Shown: positions 43,863 through 51,415 of the stretch, one piece after another
How the letters are laid out: each line of letters starts with the position of its first letter
Numbering within the stretch: position 1 is the first letter of the stretch
NCBI GenBank assembly: GCA_021372945.1
Contig: JAJFTK010000123.1
Span: forward strand, 1-64,000
Origin: Planctomycetaceae bacterium
Lineage (GTDB): Bacteria; Planctomycetota; Phycisphaerae; Sedimentisphaerales; Anaerohalosphaeraceae
DNA: 64,000 nt
Reading direction: 5' to 3'
The notes under the pieces: model-generated
Databases searched by the model: none
What the model saw: the letters and a program-made list of their open reading frames with translations, nothing else
Told to the model about the DNA's origin: nothing
Program-made: the position numbers and the translations under genes

Positions 43863-45223
43863 GAATTCATCGTAAGAGTTTTTGGGCTATCGCATTGTTT
43901 GGGGCCGTTTGCTCCATCTTACCCGTGTCATGCTGCGCAACGTCAACGATGCCAACGGAATCGGCCGATCTCACGAGACAGCAGGCGATCGAAATGACAT
44001 TAAAATCCTATGATGGTCCGCATGCGGAGGGGACTGACAGGCACACGATGATCGGCAAGGTTCTGACAGGCTACCAGGGATGGTTTACCTGCCCTGGCGA
44101 TGGTTCGGGGCGGGGCTGGTTTCATTGGGGCAAGGACGTTTTTGAGCCGGGCAACTGCAAGATCGATATGTGGCCGGATATGACCGAGTACGGACCCGAC
44201 GAACGGTTTGCCACGTCGTTTAAGCATGCCGATGGCAGCACGGCGTACGTCTTTAGTTCCATGCATCCGGCGACGGTAAACCGTCATTTTAAGTGGATGG
44301 CCGATTACGGCATTGACGGCGCGTTCGTTCAGCGTTTTATCACCGAAACACAGCAGCCCAGGTCGCTTTTACATGCGAACACGGTTTTGGCGAACTGCCG
44401 CAGTGCAGCGAATCGAAACGGCCGAGTTTACGCGCTGATGTACGATATTTCCGGCCTGCAGAAAGGGCAGATCGAGTTAGTGATCCAGGATTGGAAGATG
44501 CTCGTGGATCGCATGCGTCTCACTCAGGACCCCAATGACAAGGCGTATCTGCGACATAATGGTAAGCCAGTGATCGCTGTGTGGGGTATCGGCTTTGAGG
44601 GAAGAGACTATACATTGCAGGAATGCGCGGCTCTGGTCGATTTTCTCAAGAACGATAAAACGTACGGCGGACTGACCGTGATGCTTGGCATCCCAACCTA
44701 TTGGCGGACGCTCCGGAACGATTCTGTTACGGATCCCTTCCTGCATCAGATCGTCAAGAAGGCCGATGTGCTCAGTCCCTGGATGGTCGGAAGGGTGAAA
44801 AACAAGGCGGACGTCGAAGAATTTGCCTACAATCGCATTTGGAAACCGGACTTGGAATGGTGCAAACAGAACGGTAAAGACTATCTGCCTGTGGTGTTCC
44901 CCGGATTTAGCTGGTACAACCTCAAACAGGACCCATCTACCTTCAATGCCATCCCCCGCAACGGCGGCCGGTTCCTGTGGGATCAGTACGTGGCGGCCAA
45001 AAAGGTGGGCGCCGCGATGGTCTACCAGGCCATGTTCGACGAAGTGGACGAAGGCACGGCGATCTTCAAGGTCACCAACGACCCGCCGACCGGCCCATCG
45101 AAGTTTCTTACCTATGAAGGACTGCCAAGCGACCACTACTTATGGCTGACCGGACAGGGGGCAAAACTGATCAGGGGAGAAATTCCGACCGATTTTCCTG
45201 AACGAAACCAGCCGCAAAACTGA
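43859..45223 (+). CDS. Secreted GH99/GH71-like glycoside hydrolase
   Basis: A 454-residue exported hydrolase equal to the C-terminal domain of the 26816 protein: GYQGWFTCPGDG, WPDMTEYGPDE, MADYGIDGAFVQRF, VIAVWGIGFEGRDY, VVFPGFSWYNL, FDEVDEGTAIFKV and YEGLPSDHYLWLTGQ. The N-terminus has a hydrophobic signal ending VSCCATS, possibly a lipoprotein site. The acidic pairs in WPDMTE, YGIDG and FDEVDEG are candidate catalytic residues. The gene begins with an ATGA overlap after the symporter gene. Outer hydrolase, symporter and cytoplasmic GH38-type protein together look like an alpha-mannoside utilisation set, though the polymer is not certain. Confidence 0.85.
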   Translation: MRIHRKSFWAIALFGAVCSILPVSCCATSTMPTESADLTRQQAIEMTLKSYDGPHAEGTDRHTMIGKVLTGYQGWFTCPGDGSGRGWFHWGKDVFEPGNCKIDMWPDMTEYGPDERFATSFKHADGSTAYVFSSMHPATVNRHFKWMADYGIDGAFVQRFITETQQPRSLLHANTVLANCRSAANRNGRVYALMYDISGLQKGQIELVIQDWKMLVDRMRLTQDPNDKAYLRHNGKPVIAVWGIGFEGRDYTLQECAALVDFLKNDKTYGGLTVMLGIPTYWRTLRNDSVTDPFLHQIVKKADVLSPWMVGRVKNKADVEEFAYNRIWKPDLEWCKQNGKDYLPVVFPGFSWYNLKQDPSTFNAIPRNGGRFLWDQYVAAKKVGAAMVYQAMFDEVDEGTAIFKVTNDPPTGPSKFLTYEGLPSDHYLWLTGQGAKLIRGEIPTDFPERNQPQN

Positions 45224-45245
45224 TATAATACTCCTGATGTTCAGG
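45224..45245 (+). promoter_or_regulatory. TATAAT box and inverted repeat ahead of the nine-gene operon
   Basis: TATAAT lies at 45224-45229, directly after the preceding stop codon. Four bases downstream is the inverted repeat CCTGA-TGT-TCAGG (45233-45245), placed where the transcript should start. No good -35 hexamer is visible, suggesting an activator-dependent or weak promoter. Confidence 0.45.
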
Positions 45246-45276
45246 TGAATCGGAGTTTTCCGGGGTCGCATTGTCG

Positions 45277-47316
45277 ATGCTTAAACGTATTGTTCTTATA
45301 CTGGCAGCTCTTTTAGCAACAGTCTGCGTGGCCTTTTGGGTCAGATCAGACAAACCTATCCAACAAGATTTGATTCCGGAGATTTTGGATATCCGAACTT
45401 CCCAAGCAATGATTGTCTGGATATCCGCAGATAGCTATAAAGGCGCTGTGGATTTTTGGCCCGCCGGCAAAGAGCAGGAACGTATGACCGCTGCCGAAAG
45501 CTTCCCAGGCGCTTCCCGCCGGCATGAAGTTAAGCTTACCGGTCTGCGGGCAGGGACGCGTTATATCTACCAGGTCCAGGGTTCTCAAACCCGCTGCCAG
45601 TTCCAGACCCAACCGCCTGTGAATAGTCCTTTTTCATTGCTTCTGCTTTGGGGCGATATGTCTGGCAAATTAACCTCGCTCTTAAGGTCAGAGGTGCCAG
45701 AGTTTGTTGTTACACTGAACCGTGAAGTCGAAGAAGATCAGAAGGATGCCTTTGCGGCCATTCGTCCGTATGTTCCAGTTTACACGATAGAAGGCGTGGA
45801 TTCGCCTTTTCTCAAGCTTCTGAACGATTCAAAACAGCAAAAAACCAGGGATCCGTGGTCTCTGGACTGGGCGGGTCTGCGGCTCATTTTTACAGACAAG
45901 ACCGATTTTCCGGATGAACTCTTGAATGCGCCGGCTGCACACACGATTGGCTTGATTGTTACTCCGGCAGGGCAAAATATAGATATCGAAGCTTTGTCCA
46001 AATCGGACTTTCATGATCGCCTGCGGCAGCACAATGGACGATACCCCAACAGCCCCGTGGCGTTTGTTGCCATTGCGGACCGGCAAGCTGAAGGGGTTCA
46101 AACAGACGGCATCAGGTACTTGGGGCCCGGTACGGCAGGGCAGAATGACACCGGGGCGATCCGCATCGATGTCGATGTCGATTCCGCCAGGGCCGTGCTG
46201 CTTGGCGAAAACAAGGAAATTGTCCTCAAGGAACCGCCGCTTGGCGAGAAACTGACCTGTGAGGATTGCCGTCGTTTGGCCGACAAGGGCGCCTATGAAG
46301 CAAGCATCCAAGCGTATCTGAAGTTTATCGAAGCCAACAAAGGACATTTTCAGATTGATGATGCCTATTACGCGATCGCCGATATCTATGATTTTAAGCT
46401 CTTCGAGTTTGAGCAGGCTGTTTCCTGGTACGAACAATTGATCAAGGAATATCCCAACGGCACGCTTGTACCTTTGGCCAATCAGCGGATCAAGCATATC
46501 ACCGCTTACTCCGATTTCAGCTACGAACCTTTAACGCGGTTCGAGAGGATCCGTGCCGTGGAGTACGCCCGAAAAAAAGAGCAGACATCCCAGCGAGATC
46601 AATTGCTCGCGAATGTCGAACAATTGATCCGGCAATATCCCGATAGTCGGCTTGCGCCGGTTATGCAGCTTTGGCTTGCAAATCAATACCGCACCTTCTC
46701 ACCGGCCAAAGCCGTCGAGGCGTACCTCTTGCTCAAAAAGAATTACGGCCCCAGCGACGAGGCAAAAGAGGCGGCGTTTGAGATCGGGTCGACCTATTAC
46801 GATGCCGGGCAGTATCGGCAGGCCATTGCCGCCTTCGAGCAGGCCATGACCGAATTGCCTTCGCTGAGCGATACGATCAAAGCCCAGGTCGCGCGCTCTT
46901 ATCGCAACATTCGGCGAGACTGCATTGCGTACGGCTGCTGGGCAGCCGTTGCGGTGATTGGCTTACTGGCGATTTGCCTAAAACCCCGGCGTCTGCAAAA
47001 CGATGTCTTGCTGCATGGGAGCGTGGTCTTTGTTGCGGCGGCGGTGCTGCTGTACGCCGGCGCTTGGATGATCCGAGAACAGTTCAATTCCGTGCGTGAA
47101 ATGCATTCGATCGTACTGTTGTTTGCGCTTGCCTCCGGCTTGAGCGCGGCGTGCGCTGTGAAAGTATCTTCAAGCCTTGTGCAAATGGGCAAAACAAGAA
47201 GGCCCTTGATGAGCTTTTTTGCCGGGTGCGGTGCTTCGGTCATTCTGTTTCCTGCGGCGATTTACCTGGCTGTTTATTATTCTTATGCGCATTACCTCAT
47301 TGTAGTACATTTGTGA
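45277..47316 (+). CDS. Membrane protein with degenerate phosphoesterase-like domain and TPR repeats
   Basis: A 679-residue membrane protein. The N-terminal membrane anchor is about 3-22. A purple-acid-phosphatase-type beta domain (about 28-115; ending RAGTRYIYQVQG) is followed by a region in phosphoesterase position (about 118-300). There the metal motifs are gone: WGDMSG for GDxR, TLNREVEED for the second Asp motif, and TIEGVDS for GNHE. TPR-like helices follow (about 325-550; AYYAIADIYDF, AFEIGSTYYDAGQYRQAIAAFEQA), then four membrane helices (about 555-679). I use the ATG at 45277; a TTG lies two codons earlier. It opens the operon that contains a radical SAM enzyme and two peptides. A binding or scaffold role is inferred. 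Confidence 0.8.
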   Translation: MLKRIVLILAALLATVCVAFWVRSDKPIQQDLIPEILDIRTSQAMIVWISADSYKGAVDFWPAGKEQERMTAAESFPGASRRHEVKLTGLRAGTRYIYQVQGSQTRCQFQTQPPVNSPFSLLLLWGDMSGKLTSLLRSEVPEFVVTLNREVEEDQKDAFAAIRPYVPVYTIEGVDSPFLKLLNDSKQQKTRDPWSLDWAGLRLIFTDKTDFPDELLNAPAAHTIGLIVTPAGQNIDIEALSKSDFHDRLRQHNGRYPNSPVAFVAIADRQAEGVQTDGIRYLGPGTAGQNDTGAIRIDVDVDSARAVLLGENKEIVLKEPPLGEKLTCEDCRRLADKGAYEASIQAYLKFIEANKGHFQIDDAYYAIADIYDFKLFEFEQAVSWYEQLIKEYPNGTLVPLANQRIKHITAYSDFSYEPLTRFERIRAVEYARKKEQTSQRDQLLANVEQLIRQYPDSRLAPVMQLWLANQYRTFSPAKAVEAYLLLKKNYGPSDEAKEAAFEIGSTYYDAGQYRQAIAAFEQAMTELPSLSDTIKAQVARSYRNIRRDCIAYGCWAAVAVIGLLAICLKPRRLQNDVLLHGSVVFVAAAVLLYAGAWMIREQFNSVREMHSIVLLFALASGLSAACAVKVSSSLVQMGKTRRPLMSFFAGCGASVILFPAAIYLAVYYSYAHYLIVVHL

Positions 47317-47329
47317 CAGGAGATGCTCT

Positions 47330-48160
47330 ATGAAGATGCGTTTTAAACTTGCAGGTGTTTTAGCGATGTTGTTGATTCCCGCTGCTGTGGCTGCAGACCA
47401 GCCTAATGTGCCCGACCAGGCGGCTGCGGAGCAGTACGTCAAAGCAACGAGGGATCTGGCAAGCCGGCGGATTTTTGAAGTCGGGGGCCGTGAGAAGATC
47501 GATTTATTATTTGCCGCGATGCTGCCGGTCATCAACAGTGTGGACGCTTATTACGCAACCGGGTACAAGGATGAGATCTCCAAGTCCTTGCAGCAATGCC
47601 TGTCAAACACCAACATGGATATCAACCAGCAGATCATCGGCAAAGGCCTGCAGCATGTCACGGTTCAGGCGATCCGGCGAGAACTGGATATCATGGCCGC
47701 CGCTGCCGCCGCCGGGCGCAAGGCCTCCGGCGAGCGGATCAAGATCTACTTCGAACATATCCGCCCGACCTTTGTCCGCCGGGATAAAGGATTCTTTGGC
47801 GACCAAAAGCCGCTCGAAACAGCCGCCGACCAAAGCATTCAACGTCTAATCGATGCACCCGAAACGGAGTTTCTCTCCGCTTCGCGAGACCTGGAAGATG
47901 TTATTGCGCGAACAATTGCCTTGTCGGTCTTGTACGAAGCAGGGGAACTCGAAAAATCGCGCGATACCGACCTTCATTTTTGTGATATCAAAAAAACCGA
48001 GGCGACGGTGTACTATCGCATTATTCAGTCGCGAATTCAAAGACGCAGTCCCAAAACGAATGAGACCATTTTGGCCATGCTCAACGGCAATTACGCCTCG
48101 TGGAATGCCGTCGAACTTGAAAAATACATGGTCCGGGGCCTGGCCATTCCACTAAAGTAA
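47330..48160 (+). CDS. Secreted protein of unknown function
   Basis: A 276-residue protein with a signal peptide (about 1-21, cleavage near AVAA-DQ). The rest is mainly helical, hydrophilic and charged, with an Ala-rich stretch (IMAAAAAAGRKAS) near residue 125 and no motif I can name. It follows the TPR gene by 13 bases with AGGAG before the ATG and precedes the first small peptide gene by three bases. Its conserved place in the operon suggests an extracytoplasmic partner of the peptide system. Confidence 0.75.
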   Translation: MKMRFKLAGVLAMLLIPAAVAADQPNVPDQAAAEQYVKATRDLASRRIFEVGGREKIDLLFAAMLPVINSVDAYYATGYKDEISKSLQQCLSNTNMDINQQIIGKGLQHVTVQAIRRELDIMAAAAAAGRKASGERIKIYFEHIRPTFVRRDKGFFGDQKPLETAADQSIQRLIDAPETEFLSASRDLEDVIARTIALSVLYEAGELEKSRDTDLHFCDIKKTEATVYYRIIQSRIQRRSPKTNETILAMLNGNYASWNAVELEKYMVRGLAIPLK

Positions 48161-48163
48161 ACT

Positions 48164-48373
48164 ATGCAGCAGAATACGGAAAAAGGCAGAATTCTCCGCG
48201 TCAAAACCGGCTATAACCCGAATTCCAGTTCGATCGGCAGCCAGATACCGGCATTTCTTGCTTACGCGGTGGGTACGGGCGCTCTGGCGGTTTTTATTTC
48301 GCAATTGTCCAGTGCCGTGAAGGCGCATCTCGGTCAAAAGAAATCGGCTCCAGATGCGGAGAAGACCAAGTGA
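48164..48373 (+). CDS. Small single-helix membrane peptide with GRILRVK and GYNPNSSS motifs (copy 1)
   Basis: A 69-residue protein. The cytoplasmic N-terminus carries GRILRVK (residues 8-14) and GYNPNSSS (16-23) followed by I-G-S. One membrane helix comes next (about 29-48, AFLAYAVGTGALAVFISQL), and then a charged tail. The same two motifs with identical spacing occur in the 84-residue protein at 51161, while the helices and tails differ; the conserved part is therefore functional. The gene sits three bases after its upstream neighbour and overlaps the thioredoxin-like gene by four bases (GTGA). With a radical SAM/SPASM enzyme in the same operon it may be a modified peptide or the anchor of a complex. 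I do not recognise a named family. Confidence 0.78.
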   Translation: MQQNTEKGRILRVKTGYNPNSSSIGSQIPAFLAYAVGTGALAVFISQLSSAVKAHLGQKKSAPDAEKTK

Positions 48374-48876
48374 AGGCGGCTGTGAGGATAATACCAGCGG
48401 TCCTTTTGTGTCTTTGTGCGAGCGGCTGTCGTGACCGTGACCCGGTTGCGAAAAACCAACTGCATGTTCCGGATTTCCGCCTTGATGCGATCGGGCATGA
48501 ACGTTTCTATCTGAACGACCATCGCGGCAAGGTTGTGGTGCTTGCGTTTTGGGCTACCTGGTGTCAACCCTGCAAGACCGAACTGCTCGAATTGAAGACG
48601 CTTGCCGCCGATCTTGAGGATAAAAACGTGGTCGCGGCGGCCGTTTGCACCGATCCTGAAAACGTGAGCGATCTCAAATCCGTCGTCGAATCCCTTGAGA
48701 TCGATTACCCCGTGCTGCTTGACAGTCGGGGCGATCTGTTCAAACGATTGGGCCTGACCGCTGTGCCGACCACGCTGGTGCTCGATCCCGAAGGCAATAC
48801 GGTCTTAAAGCGGGAGGGCTTTGATCCTGCGATCATGCAGCAGATTCGCAAAAGTATCGAGCAGCTTACAAAATGA
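48370..48876 (+). CDS. TlpA-like thioredoxin lipoprotein
   Basis: A 168-residue membrane-anchored thiol-disulfide oxidoreductase of the TlpA/ResA type. The lipobox CLCASGC ends a short signal. The thioredoxin fold follows with the active site FWATWCQPCKTELLEL (C-x-x-C, near residues 62-65) and the cis-Pro in GLTAVPTTLVLDPEG. It starts at GTG overlapping the stop of the small peptide gene, and ends with an ATGA overlap with the CcdA fusion gene. It probably receives electrons from that membrane protein and reduces or isomerises disulfides outside the membrane. Confidence 0.9.
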   Translation: MKAAVRIIPAVLLCLCASGCRDRDPVAKNQLHVPDFRLDAIGHERFYLNDHRGKVVVLAFWATWCQPCKTELLELKTLAADLEDKNVVAAAVCTDPENVSDLKSVVESLEIDYPVLLDSRGDLFKRLGLTAVPTTLVLDPEGNTVLKREGFDPAIMQQIRKSIEQLTK

Positions 48877-51164
48877 AAACGATTCATTATGCCATCCTGT
48901 TGACCCTTCTATGCGGTCTGTCTGGGGCTGCAGCGCTGCCCGGATTTACGGCGGGGCCTTACTTGCTGAATGTTACCACTAATTCGGCCGTTGTCGCGTT
49001 TCATCTTGAAAAGGCTCTCGCGGCCAAGGTGCGGGTTTTCAACGGGACCGATTGGATGGAGTTTGACTCACCTCAGCCCAGCACATCGCATTTTGTTGAG
49101 GTGCACGGGCTGGAGCCGGATTTTACTTATGATTACGAGGTCATCTGCGCCGACGGCATGACGCAAGCTGGGTTGGGGGATAAAAGTTTCCAGATACGAA
49201 CCGCCTGCCTGCCCGGGAATTCATTTTCGTTTGCGGTATATGGGGACCCTCGCCCCGGCGACAACCAGACCACACGTTACCACCAGGAAATCATGAACCA
49301 GCTTACGCGGGAAGAGCCGCTCTTTGCGCTGGTGCTGGGCGATATGGTCGATGATGGCAGCCGCGGGGAGCTTTGGCGGCAATTCTTTGATGTCGAGTCA
49401 AACCTGCTTCGCAGAACAGCGGTATATCCGGTGCTGGGTGATAACGATTTCGCCGGCGGCAAGGGACTCTATGGCGACTATTTTCCTTCTCTCGAAAAAG
49501 GATACTACGGCTTTCAATGGGGCGGCGTCTACTTTTTCGGCCTGCAGGCGTGGGGCACGCGCCAGTCCGGCCAATCCTTTGGAGCCGACAGCGAGCAGTA
49601 CAAGTGGCTCGAAAGCGAACTGTCCTCCGCGGCGGCGCAAAGCGCGCCATTCCGAGTGGTCTTTCTCCATGACCCGGTTTTTATTTCGCGCGGCCGCTCA
49701 TCGGAGATCCTTCGCCGTGTTTGGGCGCCCTTGTTCGAAAAGTACAAAGTCGATGTCGTGTTCGCCAGTTGGCACATGTACGAGCGTTCGATGCACGAGG
49801 GCGTCAGTTACATCATCTCCGGCGGTGCCGGCGCCGAGCTGATCTGGATGGATCCCGATCCCATGTATCCTTCACAAGCCGAAGCGCGGCAATATCATTT
49901 CTGCAAGGTGGACGTCAGCTCCAATATGATGACCATCAGCGCGATCACGACTGACCGAACCGTACTGGACAGTATTACACTCATGCCGCGGTCGCAGGAA
50001 CAGCTTGATTCGGGCCTCATGGAACGTGCCGCCAAACGGCTTGGGGCTGAGATGATCATCGAGCCTCAGCCGGGCTGTCCCCAGGTTCCGATGACGTTCT
50101 TTTCAACGGACTGCCTGTATTGTCGAAGGCTTTTGAATCACGACTTGCCTCGATGGGCTGCCGTCAACAACGTCTCTTTGAAAATAACCTATTTTGATTT
50201 GAGCCAGGAAGGCATTTACGATCTCTTCCTCAGCGCAGGAATGGATTTCGGCCGTCAGGATCTGGATGTTCCGGCCATCTTCATCGGGCGGCAGGCCTTG
50301 GGCGGCCAGGAGCAGATCGACAGCCAATTGCCGCAGGAGCTGCAAGAATTTAAAGAAGATCCCAAGTCCTACGTCGAGCAGATGATTACGCCATTTTCTA
50401 ATGTACACGATACAAAAAGCGCTAAGGAAAGCGCCTTTAATGCGCTGACCTTGGGCGTGGTGCTGACCGCGGGATTGCTGGATGGGATCAACCCATGCGC
50501 GTTTACGACGGTGATCCTGCTGATCTCCTACCTGGGCCTGGTCGGCGGCGGACGCAGGCAGATGGTCTATACCGGCAGTGTCTTTACGGCGGCGGTTTTC
50601 ATCACGTATTTCATCATCGGCTTGGCATTCTTTGGTTTTATCAAAGTGATCTTGAAGGGTCCGATCTTCGTAACAATCGTAAATGCCGCTCTGCTGATCG
50701 CCGTTGCCGCACTTGCGTTTTTTTCACTCGTTGATTTTGTCCGCTGCCTGAAAGGAAACCCCAGGGACATGACGCTGCAACTGCCGGAATTGCTCAAAAA
50801 CAAGATACGTCAGCGGATCAGGGATTTCGCACGGCATAAGACGGCGGTCCTTGGCGCCGCGTTCGGGTTAGGCGTGATGGTGACAGGTATGGAACTGGCC
50901 TGCACGGGACAGGTCTATTTGCCCATCATCACAATGATCTCCGAACCAACGCACCGCCTGGCGGCAACAGGCTATCTGCTTTCGTATAATGCGGCATTTA
51001 TTATCCCGCTGATCGCCGTCTTTATGCTGACGGTATTTGGAGTGAGTTCGCAAAGGCTGGGTGCTTTTTTTGGCCGGCGGGTCGCGCTGGTCAAACTCGC
51101 TTTGGCGCTGCTGTTTATCGGTATGGGAGTTTTGATCGCTTTTAATATGGGTCTTTTCCAATGA
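48873..51164 (+). CDS. Fusion of degenerate phosphoesterase, thioredoxin-like domain and CcdA/DsbD-type membrane domain
   Basis: A 763-residue protein. It has a signal peptide (1-21) and a purple-acid-phosphatase-type beta domain (about 24-110). A phosphoesterase-like domain (about 118-375) has GDPRPG and LGDMVDDG intact, but GDND in place of GNHE and FASWHMYERS in place of the GHxHxYER box. A thioredoxin-like domain carries C-L-Y-C (C414, C417). A six-helix CcdA/DsbD-type domain (about 525-763) holds the two conserved cysteines C542 in NPC and C677 in CTGQ. The CcdA part should pass electrons across the membrane to the thioredoxin part. The phosphoesterase has lost metal ligands and probably only binds. 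The gene overlaps neighbours on both sides by four bases. Confidence 0.86.
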   Translation: MKTIHYAILLTLLCGLSGAAALPGFTAGPYLLNVTTNSAVVAFHLEKALAAKVRVFNGTDWMEFDSPQPSTSHFVEVHGLEPDFTYDYEVICADGMTQAGLGDKSFQIRTACLPGNSFSFAVYGDPRPGDNQTTRYHQEIMNQLTREEPLFALVLGDMVDDGSRGELWRQFFDVESNLLRRTAVYPVLGDNDFAGGKGLYGDYFPSLEKGYYGFQWGGVYFFGLQAWGTRQSGQSFGADSEQYKWLESELSSAAAQSAPFRVVFLHDPVFISRGRSSEILRRVWAPLFEKYKVDVVFASWHMYERSMHEGVSYIISGGAGAELIWMDPDPMYPSQAEARQYHFCKVDVSSNMMTISAITTDRTVLDSITLMPRSQEQLDSGLMERAAKRLGAEMIIEPQPGCPQVPMTFFSTDCLYCRRLLNHDLPRWAAVNNVSLKITYFDLSQEGIYDLFLSAGMDFGRQDLDVPAIFIGRQALGGQEQIDSQLPQELQEFKEDPKSYVEQMITPFSNVHDTKSAKESAFNALTLGVVLTAGLLDGINPCAFTTVILLISYLGLVGGGRRQMVYTGSVFTAAVFITYFIIGLAFFGFIKVILKGPIFVTIVNAALLIAVAALAFFSLVDFVRCLKGNPRDMTLQLPELLKNKIRQRIRDFARHKTAVLGAAFGLGVMVTGMELACTGQVYLPIITMISEPTHRLAATGYLLSYNAAFIIPLIAVFMLTVFGVSSQRLGAFFGRRVALVKLALALLFIGMGVLIAFNMGLFQ

Positions 51165-51415
51165 GTACATTAGATCGCGAGAAAAATCAGGAAAAGCAAA
51201 TTGCGCAAGGCCGGATCCTCCGCGTCAAGCAGGGATACAATCCGAATTCGAGTTCCATGGGCTCGATGATATTTATTCTTCCGGCGTCGTTAATGGCCGT
51301 TACCGCCTGTTTCGGCATCGTCTCAGCGGTCATTATGGCCAAAACGCTTAAGCATTCCGATGAAGCCCCCGGCATACCCGAGAATACAGACGTACAGAAA
51401 GGTAACCCCCAGTGA
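51161..51415 (+). CDS. Small single-helix membrane peptide with GRILRVK and GYNPNSSS motifs (copy 2)
   Basis: An 84-residue paralogue of the 48164 peptide. A 16-residue charged leader precedes GRILRVK (17-23) and GYNPNSSS (25-32) followed by M-G-S. One membrane helix (about 38-59) and an acidic tail follow. It overlaps the CcdA fusion gene (ATGA) and the next TPR gene (GTGA). The Asn-Pro-Asn and triple-Ser segment just before the membrane is the most conserved feature shared with copy 1. It is a possible modification site for the radical SAM enzyme two genes downstream. The function is unknown. Confidence 0.78.
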   Translation: MSTLDREKNQEKQIAQGRILRVKQGYNPNSSSMGSMIFILPASLMAVTACFGIVSAVIMAKTLKHSDEAPGIPENTDVQKGNPQ

